Source: SM23-78 sp041479965
Lineage (GTDB): Archaea > Nanobdellota > Nanobdellia > Woesearchaeales > SM23-78
DNA length: 11,716 nucleotides
Assembly (NCBI GenBank): GCA_041479965.1
Contig: JBGOZE010000041.1
Span: 1 to 11,716 of the forward strand
Direction: 5' to 3'
Position numbers and translations under genes: made by a program. Below are positions 1 to 6,490 of this stretch, piece after piece. The number at the start of each line of letters is the position of its first letter. The first letter of the stretch is position 1. The notes beneath the pieces are model-generated. The model was given only the letters and a program-made list of their open reading frames with translations. It was not told the DNA's origin and searched no databases.

Positions 1-69
1 ATATCATACTATTGATATTCATACTATTAAAAGCTTACGATTAAAAACACCTGATTTAATCCAGGCTGG

Positions 70-102
70 AAAAAGAAAAAAAACTAGAAAAAACTAAAAA
101 AA
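70..102 (-). terminator. U-tract terminator after the thioredoxin gene
   Basis: Read on the minus strand, the bases just past the thioredoxin stop codon hold four T-runs of five to eight, broken by single A, G or C bases. No hairpin precedes them, which fits archaeal U-rich, hairpin-free termination. The remaining bases 1-69 hold no gene I can support. Confidence 0.6.
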
Positions 103-414
103 TCACTTCAGGGCTTCCTTTATCTTGCTCTTGAAGTCTTCCTCGTACATCACGCCAAGCACTCGCTCCACTTCCTTACCTTCCTTGATGAAAACCAAGG
201 TAGGAATACTCCTTACAGCGCAGAGGGAAGCTGCTTCCTGGTTGCTGTCAACATTGACCTTGAAGAAATGAACGTCCTTGAAATCCTTGGACACTTTCTC
301 GAATATTGGCTTCATCACCTGGCACGGCCCGCACCAGTCCGCATAGAAATCAACAACTGCCTTTCCCTGCTTTATGCTCTTCTTGAAATTATCCTCATCA
401 AGCTCAGTCACCAT
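103..414 (-). CDS. trxA: thioredoxin
   Basis: A 103-aa thioredoxin, the usual length for a single-domain cytosolic member. It reduces protein disulfides through its two active-site cysteines and is recycled by a reductase. The active site WCGPC lies at residues 27-31 (Cys28, Cys31), preceded by the expected VDFYAD strand, and the cis-proline is Pro71 in the SIPT turn. There is no signal peptide or membrane segment, so it acts in the cytoplasm. One extra cysteine, Cys65, lies outside the active site. The ATG at 414 is supported by a strong Shine-Dalgarno GGAGGTG (423-429 on the minus strand) 8 bases upstream. The gene for its likely reductase lies 103 bp upstream on the same strand, but each gene has its own TATA box. 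Lysine codons are almost all AAG, as in the core genes here. Confidence 0.97.
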   Translation of the reverse strand: MVTELDEDNFKKSIKQGKAVVDFYADWCGPCQVMKPIFEKVSKDFKDVHFFKVNVDSNQEAASLCAVRSIPTLVFIKEGKEVERVLGVMYEEDFKSKIKEALK

Positions 415-466
415 GACTCACACACCTCCAACAGATTATTTGAAAATCACATCAAAAATATGATTC

Positions 467-475
467 TTTAAAAAG
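467..475 (-). promoter_or_regulatory. TATA box of the thioredoxin gene
   Basis: The minus strand reads CTTTTTAAA, with A-rich bases before it that could act as BRE. It ends 53 bases before the ATG, so a start about 25 bases downstream leaves a leader near 30 nt containing the Shine-Dalgarno. The same 9-mer at nearly the same distance precedes the reductase gene. Confidence 0.6.
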
Positions 476-480
476 ATTTT

Positions 481-494
481 GGTTAAAAAATAAT
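481..494 (-). terminator. possible U-tract terminator after thioredoxin reductase
   Basis: On the minus strand ATTATTTTTTAACC follows the reductase stop by about 24 bases. The six-T run lies just upstream of the thioredoxin TATA box, so it could separate the two transcripts. The run is short. Confidence 0.35.
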
Positions 495-517
495 CATTGG
501 CGATGACAAAGGTGATT

Positions 518-1447
518 TCAGCTCCAGGCTCCATGGATTGTCTTTCCTGTGATGAGATGATAGGCGCTTGTGGCTGCTATTGCTCCCTGGGCTGCTGCTG
601 TTATGCCCTGCTTAAGTATAGTATTAGTCACATCTCCGGCTGCGAAAATTCCTTTCACATTCGTGGCGCAGTGCGCATCAACCACTATCTCGTGGCCAGG
701 GTTTATATCAACCCCTAGCTCTTTTGCAATGGCTGAGCTTGGAACACTGCCAATCTCGACAAACAATCCATCGACAGCAAGCTCATGCTTGTCCTTGTAA
801 GGCTTGTCAAGAGTGACTTTCTCAACAAAATCCTTTCCATGGACATGGGTCACATTATAGCCGCACATTATCTCGATATGGGATTGGTCTTTCATCTGGT
901 CTTTGACCATGGGCTCGCACCTCAAGTCATTGCCTCGGTATATCACATAAACTTTTCTTGCATGCCTTCCCAGAAGTAGAGCAGAGTGAGCAGCGCTGTT
1001 GCTGCCGCCAATAACCGCCACTGTCTTGTTCTTGTAGAAAGCTGCATCGCATGTGGCGCAGTAATGTATTCCTTTGCCATCATATTCCTTGGCTCCAGGA
1101 ACATCAAGCTTCCTCCTCTCAGTGCCTGTAGCGATGATGATAGCCTTTGCCAGATGCCCATTCTGGTCCCTGGTCACAACCTTGAAATCAGATTTTTCCT
1201 TGACCACCCCAATCACTTCATTAACAAGCATCTCTGCGCCGAACTCCTTGGCCTGCTCCTCGAATTTCTGCATCAATTCAAAGCCAGGGATGCTCTTGAA
1301 GCCAGGATAGTTCTCTACCTTTGAAGAATTAACTATGGCTCCTCCTGGTTGCTTGGCGATCACAAGAGTCTTGAGATTGTACCTTGCGCAATAGATGGCT
1401 GCTGTGTAGCCAGCAAAGCCTGCCCCTAGGATTATGACATCATACAT
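518..1447 (-). CDS. trxB: thioredoxin-disulfide reductase (FAD-dependent)
   Basis: A 309-aa low-molecular-weight thioredoxin reductase of full family length. It passes electrons from a reduced nicotinamide (or other) donor through FAD and a redox-active disulfide to thioredoxin. Domains in order: N-terminal FAD Rossmann motif GAGFAG (8-13); the ATGTE segment near 106-110; nucleotide-binding domain carrying the redox motif CATCD (Cys130, Cys133, Asp134) and the dinucleotide motif GGSNSA (147-152); C-terminal FAD motif GIFAAGDV. The segment that normally reads HRRxxxR and holds the NADPH 2'-phosphate is YRGNDLR here (170-176), so the second arginine is glycine and the cofactor preference is uncertain. 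The ATG at 1447 follows GGTGA by six bases. The thioredoxin gene lies downstream on the same strand, which supports pairing. Confidence 0.95.
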   Translation of the reverse strand: MYDVIILGAGFAGYTAAIYCARYNLKTLVIAKQPGGAIVNSSKVENYPGFKSIPGFELMQKFEEQAKEFGAEMLVNEVIGVVKEKSDFKVVTRDQNGHLAKAIIIATGTERRKLDVPGAKEYDGKGIHYCATCDAAFYKNKTVAVIGGSNSAAHSALLLGRHARKVYVIYRGNDLRCEPMVKDQMKDQSHIEIMCGYNVTHVHGKDFVEKVTLDKPYKDKHELAVDGLFVEIGSVPSSAIAKELGVDINPGHEIVVDAHCATNVKGIFAAGDVTNTILKQGITAAAQGAIAATSAYHLITGKTIHGAWS

Positions 1448-1500
1448 ACTTGCTCACCTTTCTAAGCTCATCTGATAAAAAGAAAACAATTAAGCTGATG

Positions 1501-1509
1501 TTTAAAAAG
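1501..1509 (-). promoter_or_regulatory. TATA box of the thioredoxin reductase gene
   Basis: The minus strand reads CTTTTTAAA, identical to the thioredoxin promoter element, ending 54 bases before the ATG at 1447. It lies 14 bases past the stop of the upstream 187-aa gene, so the reductase has its own promoter rather than depending on read-through. Confidence 0.55.
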
Positions 1510-1523
1510 TTTATTATTCATCC

Positions 1524-2087
1524 TCAGCAAGGTTTCCTGTTCTTGTCAGGGCTATCAGATACTTCCAGTATCCTGCCTTCCAGGTTGTTGACTAATTTTC
1601 CCTCATCCTTGACAAGGAGGCCTACTGGCTCTCCGAGCTTCATGTTAGTGAATCCTCTGCGCATCACAGCGTAGTCGAGAGTCGTGGGCTTGAAAGAATC
1701 CTCGCTATTGTAATGCTCGAACACAAAGGCTCTCTGGAAGCCGAAAAGCTTGTCCTTCTCATCCATGTATATCTTTTCCAGGGTGAACCTCAGGGACCAG
1801 GCATCATCATAAGTGAAGTTGGAAGTCTCAAGCACAGTCCTGGGCTCTTCGCAGCCTTTATCATAGCAATCAACAGGCCTCACCACCACGCATTTGTCCT
1901 TGTCATAATAGATGTAATGGGTGACGCCGTACCTTCTGAAATGCAGATAGGCGTCGCATATCTTTTCCTCGTAATGATCCCTGAATTTCTTGAAAAAAGC
2001 GTTGAGCTCTGATTGCCGTCGCTCATAAACTGCTAGAAGACTCGCGAGCCCCTGTCCAAAATGCTTTATAGTCTCTTCTCTGCTCAT
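1524..2087 (-). CDS. hypothetical protein, 187 aa
   Basis: I do not recognise this family. The protein is soluble, with no signal peptide or membrane segment. Residues 1-50 look helical (ERRQSELNAFFKKFRDHYEE); the middle looks like beta-strands (THYIYYDKDKCVVVRPV); a Cys-containing stretch CYDKGCEEP follows; the last 50 residues look like mixed alpha/beta. The frame extends upstream to an ATG at 2174, but that would add a 29-residue hydrophobic and basic stretch translated across the promoter. I chose the ATG at 2087 (MSREETIKHF) because a TATA element (2111-2120) lies about 25 bases before it, predicting a leaderless transcript starting at that ATG. The gene diverges from the isoleucyl-tRNA synthetase gene. 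Lysine codons are mixed AAG/AAA. No function can be assigned. Confidence 0.78.
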   Translation of the reverse strand: MSREETIKHFGQGLASLLAVYERRQSELNAFFKKFRDHYEEKICDAYLHFRRYGVTHYIYYDKDKCVVVRPVDCYDKGCEEPRTVLETSNFTYDDAWSLRFTLEKIYMDEKDKLFGFQRAFVFEHYNSEDSFKPTTLDYAVMRRGFTNMKLGEPVGLLVKDEGKLVNNLEGRILEVSDSPDKNRKPC

Positions 2088-2110
2088 CCAAGCATAACAC
2101 TGGCATAACT

Positions 2111-2120
2111 TATTTATAAT
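2111..2120 (-). promoter_or_regulatory. TATA box, predicted leaderless promoter of the 187-aa gene
   Basis: The minus strand reads ATTATAAATA, centred about 28 bases before the ATG at 2087, so transcription would begin at or next to the start codon. No Shine-Dalgarno is seen before that ATG, as expected for a leaderless message. This decides the start in favour of 2087. Confidence 0.6.
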
Positions 2121-2160
2121 CTTTTTGGAAAAACTAAAACCAAAAGCAAAACCCATAATA

Positions 2161-2168
2161 TTTATATA
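2161..2168 (+). promoter_or_regulatory. TATA box of the isoleucyl-tRNA synthetase gene
   Basis: TTTATATA, preceded by an A/T-rich stretch, is centred about 45 bases before the ATG at 2210. A start near 2190 leaves a leader of about 20 nt holding the Shine-Dalgarno AAGGAG (2193-2198). The promoter is divergent from that of the 187-aa gene. Confidence 0.6.
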
Positions 2169-2209
2169 TCCCATGCCTGATTCAACAGCAAGAAGGAGAA
2201 GGGAATAGC

Positions 2210-5080
2210 ATGGTCAAGCCATATGATTTCAAGCAAGTGGAAGCAGAGGTCTTGAAGCTCTGGGAAGATAAAAGTATTTACCAGAAGGTCAAGGACAAGA
2301 ACAAGAGCGGCAAGCCTTTCTACTTCTTGCAAGGCCCTCCCTATACTAGCGGCAAAATCCATATTGGCCAGGCCTGGAATAATTCTATCAAGGACGTTGC
2401 TTTGCGTTACAGGAGGATGAAAGGATTGGATGTCTGGGACAGGGCTGGCTATGACATGCACGGCTTACCTGTTGAGAGGAAAGTGATGAGCCATCATAAG
2501 ATGAAGTTCAAGTCAGACATTGAGAAGTTCGGTGTTGAGAAATTCATTAATGAGTGCCTCAAGTTCTCTACTGAGACAGCCCAGGGGATGAGCCAGGACT
2601 TAGCACGCCTAGGGGTGTGGATGGATTTTGATAATGCTTACATGTCTGTGAAGAACGAGTTCATAGAAGGAGAATGGTTCCTTATCAAGAAAGCCCATGA
2701 GCAGGCCAGGCTCTATGAGGGAGAGAAGACCTTGACCTGGTGCCCTAACTGCGCAACTGCCATGGCCAAGCACGAGTGCGATTACAAGGAAGTAGAGGAT
2801 GACAGCATATTCATGAAGTTCAAGGTCAAAGGAAAATCAGATGAATACCTGATAATCTGGACCACGACGCCCTGGACCATCGTGTTTAACCTGGCCATCA
2901 TGGTCAACCCAGACCTGGATTATGTGAAAGCCCAGGTTGGCGAAGAGAAATGGATTGTCGCTAGGGACCTGGTTGGAGTCTTCATTGGCGGAGTGGCTGA
3001 CAAGAAATTCCAGGTAGTAGAAGAATTCAAGGGCTCTAAGCTTGAAGGATTAGAATACGAGCACCCGTGGGCTAGCAAGCTAGGATTCTACAAGGACCTC
3101 AAAAAGAAATCGCCCAAGGTTCACACCATAGTATTATCCTCAGAGTATGTTGACACCAGCGCAGGCACAGGCCTAGTCCACTGCGCACCTGGATGCGGGC
3201 CAGAAGACTATGAAGTAGGCTACAGGAACAACATCCCGCCATTCAACTTCCTTGACGAGCAAGGAGTATTCCCAGAAGAGGCAGGGGAATTCGCAGGCTT
3301 AATAGCAAGGAAAGAGGACAGCAAGTTCATTGAAGCGCTGAAAAAAGACGGATCATTGATTGCAATCACCAAGGTCAAGCACGATTATCCTCACTGCGAG
3401 AGATGCTCGACACAAGCCATCTTCAGGAAGACCACTCAATGGTTCTTCAAGGTAGAAGACCTGAAAGATGAGATGATGAAAGCCAACCAGGAAATCTACT
3501 GGGTGCCAAAAGCAGGCCAGAACGCATTCCACTCCTGGCTTGACAACCTAAGGGATAACAGCATAACCAAGCAGAGGTACTGGGGAACTCCTGTGCCTAT
3601 CTGGCATTGCGAGAAATGCACAGCCTATGAAGTGATAGGCAGCATAAAGGAATTAGAGGAGAAAGCAGGCAAGGACAAAGTGCCTGCCAACCTGCACAAG
3701 CCATGGATAGACTCTGTGAGCTGGAAATGCAAATGCGGCGGGACAATGAAGAGGATTCCTGACATCTTGGACGTGTGGATAGATGCAGGCACCACCAGCT
3801 GGAACTGCCTATACTATCCTCAGAGGACTGACTTGTTTGAGAAATATTATCCTGCAGACTTCATCCTTGAAGGAAAAGACCAGATTAGAGGATGGTTCAA
3901 CCTGCTGATGGTAGCTAGCATGATAGCTTTCAAAAAGCCAAGCTTCAAGGCATGCTACATGCACGGAATGATCACTGATATTGAAGGCAGGAAGATGAGC
4001 AAGAGCCTTGGCAATGTCATATCGCCTAATGAGATAGTTGAGAAATACGGAGCAGACACTCTAAGGTATTATATGTGCGAGACCAAGCCAGGCATTGACA
4101 TCAACTTTTCCTGGGAAGAAGCCAAGATCAAGTTCAAGAACCTGCAAGTATTCTGGAACATCCACAATTATTTACTGGATCTGACCAGGACTCATAATCT
4201 CAAGCCGCAGAAAATTGATGCTGAAGCTCTGCAGAAGCTTGGGATTGAAGAGAAGTACATTCTCTCAAGAGTGCACTCAGCCATCAGGGAGGTAGGCAAG
4301 CTGCACGACGATTATCTGATCAACGACATTACTCCAATGATAGAAAGCCTGTACCTATCCCTATCGAGAGAATACATCCAGTTTGTCAGGGAAAAAGAAG
4401 ACAAGCAAACGGTGATTGACACATTGTTCGAGAGCCTTCTTAATATAATCAAGATGATGGCACCCAGCATGCCATTCATCAGCGAATCAGTCTACCAAGC
4501 CCTGAAAGAAGAATACGGCTTGGAAGAAGAGTCAGTACACCTGTTCAGCTGGCCGAACTATGACGAGAAGATGATACAGCCAGCCATAGAAGAAGAAGTC
4601 AGAATAGCCAATGAGATAGTCACCATAATACTGGCTAAGAGAGAAGAGTCAGGCATAGGAGTGAGATGGCCACTAGCCAGGGCAGAAGTGTTCGTCGAGA
4701 ATCCTAATGTGCTGAAGAAAGTCGAAGAGCTGGTGATGAACCAGACCAACATCAAGAAGCTGCTCATAAAGAAAGGAGAACTGAAAGTCGAGCTTGACAC
4801 CACACTCACACCAAGCCTAGAGCAGGAAGGATTTGCCAGAGAGATAACCAGGAGAATCCAAGCCCTGAGGAAGAAAGCAGGATTGCAGAGGAACGACAAA
4901 GTCAAGATTGTGGTCGAGACAGAATACCTACTCGAGAAGTCTCACGTGGTCGAGCTCAAGGAGAAGATTGGAGCCAGCGAGCTCATCATGACTCACAAGA
5001 GCGAAGCGACATCTGAGAACGAATCCGCAGTGGAGATAAAAGGCAAGAAGTTCAGGATAATACTTCTAAGAAGTGGATAA
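2210..5080 (+). CDS. ileS: isoleucyl-tRNA synthetase
   Basis: A 956-aa class I synthetase that charges tRNA-Ile with isoleucine in the cytoplasm. The HIGH signature reads HIGQ at 51-54 after GPPYTSGK. The CP1 editing domain, which removes mischarged valine, has TTTPWT at 218-223 and the GTGLVH...EDY segment from 319 with the conserved Asp333. KMSKS is intact at 595-599. Cysteine pairs fit zinc sites: CPNC (178, 181), CERC (396, 399), CEKC (467, 470) and CKCGG (507, 509). The KRIPDILDVWIDAG segment and the C-terminal anticodon-binding and tail regions match the archaeal/eukaryotic IleRS type. The length is a little short for that type. The ATG follows AAGGAG. The gene is transcribed alone and ends 48 bp from a convergent gene. 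Lysine is mostly AAG. Confidence 0.98.
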   Translation: MVKPYDFKQVEAEVLKLWEDKSIYQKVKDKNKSGKPFYFLQGPPYTSGKIHIGQAWNNSIKDVALRYRRMKGLDVWDRAGYDMHGLPVERKVMSHHKMKFKSDIEKFGVEKFINECLKFSTETAQGMSQDLARLGVWMDFDNAYMSVKNEFIEGEWFLIKKAHEQARLYEGEKTLTWCPNCATAMAKHECDYKEVEDDSIFMKFKVKGKSDEYLIIWTTTPWTIVFNLAIMVNPDLDYVKAQVGEEKWIVARDLVGVFIGGVADKKFQVVEEFKGSKLEGLEYEHPWASKLGFYKDLKKKSPKVHTIVLSSEYVDTSAGTGLVHCAPGCGPEDYEVGYRNNIPPFNFLDEQGVFPEEAGEFAGLIARKEDSKFIEALKKDGSLIAITKVKHDYPHCERCSTQAIFRKTTQWFFKVEDLKDEMMKANQEIYWVPKAGQNAFHSWLDNLRDNSITKQRYWGTPVPIWHCEKCTAYEVIGSIKELEEKAGKDKVPANLHKPWIDSVSWKCKCGGTMKRIPDILDVWIDAGTTSWNCLYYPQRTDLFEKYYPADFILEGKDQIRGWFNLLMVASMIAFKKPSFKACYMHGMITDIEGRKMSKSLGNVISPNEIVEKYGADTLRYYMCETKPGIDINFSWEEAKIKFKNLQVFWNIHNYLLDLTRTHNLKPQKIDAEALQKLGIEEKYILSRVHSAIREVGKLHDDYLINDITPMIESLYLSLSREYIQFVREKEDKQTVIDTLFESLLNIIKMMAPSMPFISESVYQALKEEYGLEEESVHLFSWPNYDEKMIQPAIEEEVRIANEIVTIILAKREESGIGVRWPLARAEVFVENPNVLKKVEELVMNQTNIKKLLIKKGELKVELDTTLTPSLEQEGFAREITRRIQALRKKAGLQRNDKVKIVVETEYLLEKSHVVELKEKIGASELIMTHKSEATSENESAVEIKGKKFRIILLRSG

Positions 5081-5128
5081 AAAGATTAAATAGAAATAAT
5101 CGTGTGTATTGGATTAAGATTTTTCAGT

Positions 5129-5809
5129 TCAGTTGCATATGCAGATCTTATAGGGGCCGCCAGGTGTTACGACGTCCGTCGTCCCAGAATAATGGGTGTC
5201 GCTCGGACATTCGCAATAATCATACACAATCACTCCGGATGTCTGAACTGGGATTTCGCCTCCGTTTTGCACTGAATGGCATGGCGGGTTTGACTTGGTT
5301 GGACAGTTTCCTCTAACTGGCTTAGTCTTTGGCTCCACAGTCAGAGAGACAGGAGTGTCGGCGCAGCCTTCATCTCCCTCTGCGTCCTTGACGCATATCT
5401 TGAAAGTGCTGGTTCCTGCCGCAGTGGGTGTGCCACTTATTGAGCCGTCACCCGGGTTTAAAGCAAGTCCAGATGGAAGAGACCCTTCAATATAAAATGT
5501 ACATGGAGAGGCGCATCCTGTTACATTATTAATAGGATTATAAGAATAAGGAACACCTACAGTGCCACCCTCTATTCCGTTTACCATTATCTTAATCATG
5601 TCTCCGCTCTGTTTGCCACAAAAGGCCAGTATTGTTTCGCTCTGTCTGCCATCAAGTCCGAAATGAGGAAGAGTTATGTATCCTCCCTGAGAAAGTAGCG
5701 CTATAATCAAACAAACTATAACAATTACCAGAGGAACCGCTATCCCTTTGTTACGGCTTGGTTTTGGTTGTGCAGGTTGTAGTATCTCTTCTTTTTTTGT
5801 GCTTGCCAT
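5129..5809 (-). CDS. membrane-anchored Cys-rich surface protein with putative Ig (He_PIG-like) domain
   Basis: A 226-aa protein, probably exported and anchored at its N-terminus. Residues 1-22 are polar and basic (SRNKG), and 23-39 form one strongly hydrophobic segment; the positive-inside rule puts the rest outside. KGIA at 21-24 fits the class III (prepilin peptidase) cleavage pattern in front of the hydrophobic stretch, so it could be a pilin-like precursor. Residues about 82-160 resemble a putative Ig/cadherin-like domain: LPSGLALNPGDGSISGTP, then a TFKICVKDAEGDEG strand and SLTVEP end. There are 11 cysteines, all after the membrane segment (64 to 225), with a Cys-rich tail ending CICN, suggesting disulfides. 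Adhesion or pilus/surface roles are inference. Lysine codons near the start are all AAA, unlike the neighbours. No Shine-Dalgarno is seen before the ATG. The gene is convergent with ileS. Confidence 0.8.
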   Translation of the reverse strand: MASTKKEEILQPAQPKPSRNKGIAVPLVIVIVCLIIALLSQGGYITLPHFGLDGRQSETILAFCGKQSGDMIKIMVNGIEGGTVGVPYSYNPINNVTGCASPCTFYIEGSLPSGLALNPGDGSISGTPTAAGTSTFKICVKDAEGDEGCADTPVSLTVEPKTKPVRGNCPTKSNPPCHSVQNGGEIPVQTSGVIVYDYCECPSDTHYSGTTDVVTPGGPYKICICN

Positions 5810-5850
5810 ATTTAATCTGCCGCTTGTTATATTAGGCCTAAGTTTTGCAA

Positions 5851-5862
5851 CTTTAAATATCT
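5851..5862 (-). promoter_or_regulatory. probable TATA box of the surface protein gene
   Basis: The minus strand reads AGATATTTAAAG, centred about 47 bases before the ATG at 5809, giving a leader near 20 nt without a Shine-Dalgarno. A weaker alternative, TAATATAAC around 5825-5833, would give a nearly leaderless message. Confidence 0.45.
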
Positions 5863-5920
5863 TACTAGGAAAAATTAGATGTTTATCTTAATAAAACTTT
5901 CGGCACTCAGAAAATCAAAA

Positions 5921-5930
5921 TATTTATAAA
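5921..5930 (+). promoter_or_regulatory. TATA box of the 152-aa gene
   Basis: TATTTATAAA preceded by an A-rich stretch lies about 80 bases before the GTG start. Transcription would begin near 5952, giving a leader of about 55 nt, long for this window. Confidence 0.55.
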
Positions 5931-5944
5931 CTTCTTCTCGCTTA

Positions 5945-5963
5945 AATCTTTTAATCAAAGATT
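5945..5963. repeat. inverted repeat over the predicted transcription start
   Basis: Perfect 7-base arms AATCTTT and AAAGATT flank a 5-base spacer TAATC. The repeat covers the start predicted from the TATA box at 5921-5930. It could be an operator for a dimeric DNA-binding protein, possibly the downstream gene's own product. In A/T-rich DNA such a repeat can arise by chance. Confidence 0.4.
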
Positions 5964-5995
5964 ATTCACAATTATTTTTATTATCAAACCAATTC

Positions 5996-6003
5996 GGGGG
6001 GAT
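5996..6003 (+). promoter_or_regulatory. ribosome binding site that fixes a GTG start
   Basis: GGGGGGAT ends three bases before the GTG at 6007. An in-frame TGA (6004-6006) directly precedes that GTG, so the frame cannot begin further upstream. Confidence 0.55.
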
Positions 6004-6006
6004 TGA

Positions 6007-6465
6007 GTGAAGAAGACTATCAGTATTGATACGCCTCTGGCAGAGCTGACTCTCAGGAAGTATGAGAAGCCAAAGGACTTGCCGAAGAGGGATCTGGCCA
6101 GGAAGATATGCCTTAGCCTCGGCCTTCTCCAGCCAGGGGATTCTCGTGACGTCGTCGTTGATGTTCTTCAGGTGATGCTCGAGGCAGAGGATGAGCTTAG
6201 CAGTCCGCAGATTGAGAAGCTTACTATCAAGAACAGGGAGAAGCACAAGCTCAAGATGCTCGGAATAGCTCCTTCTAACATCAGGCGCCAGTTATTGAGG
6301 CTGAGGGACTTGTTCATAGTAGAGAAGGTGAAGAATAATTACAGGATAAGGGAGAATAGCAGCCTGATGAGCATCTTCGAGGAGAACCTTGAGAAATATT
6401 ACCTTAACAACATCATCTCCAGAGTTAAAGAATACCTTAAGGAAGCTGATAAGAGTTTTTCTTAA
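6007..6465 (+). CDS. hypothetical protein with a possible winged helix, 152 aa
   Basis: I cannot name this family with confidence. The protein is soluble, basic and mostly helical. Residues 1-30 (IDTPLAELTLRKYEKP) are followed by a helical segment with KRDLARKICLSLGLLQPGDS and a second one, VVVDVLQVMLEAEDEL. Residues about 66-118 look like a winged helix: SSPQIEKLTIKN as the first helix and turn, PSNIRRQLLRLRDL as a recognition-type helix, and VEKVKNNYRIREN as the wing. The C-terminal 35 residues form one helix. Transcription regulation is the natural guess but is inference. Start is GTG at 6007, with a stop codon immediately upstream in frame and a G-rich ribosome binding site. An inverted repeat in the promoter could be its operator. 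Lysine is mainly AAG. It converges on the next gene with 25 bp between them. Confidence 0.83.
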   Translation: MKKTISIDTPLAELTLRKYEKPKDLPKRDLARKICLSLGLLQPGDSRDVVVDVLQVMLEAEDELSSPQIEKLTIKNREKHKLKMLGIAPSNIRRQLLRLRDLFIVEKVKNNYRIRENSSLMSIFEENLEKYYLNNIISRVKEYLKEADKSFS

Positions 6466-6490
6466 GCCAGCCCGGCGTTTGAGGACCAAG

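Noticed and set aside
4..28. Direct repeat TCATACTATT at 4-13 and 19-28
   Set aside because: Only two 10-base copies in A/T-rich DNA at the window edge. There is no third copy, and no array or iteron set can be claimed.
986..1324. 112-codon plus-strand frame opposite the thioredoxin reductase gene
   Set aside because: It lies entirely within a well-supported gene on the other strand and has no family features.
2088..2174. Longer N-terminus of the 187-aa protein (ATG at 2174)
   Set aside because: It would run through the TATA elements of both divergent genes and adds a Phe/Lys-rich stretch typical of translated promoter DNA.
5810..6006. Search for a tRNA or small RNA gene in the larger intergenic stretches (5810-6006 and 10606-10805)
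   Set aside because: No cloverleaf, no GTTCRANNC-type T-loop motif and no GC-rich structured stretch was seen. The DNA is A/T-rich and is explained by divergent promoters.
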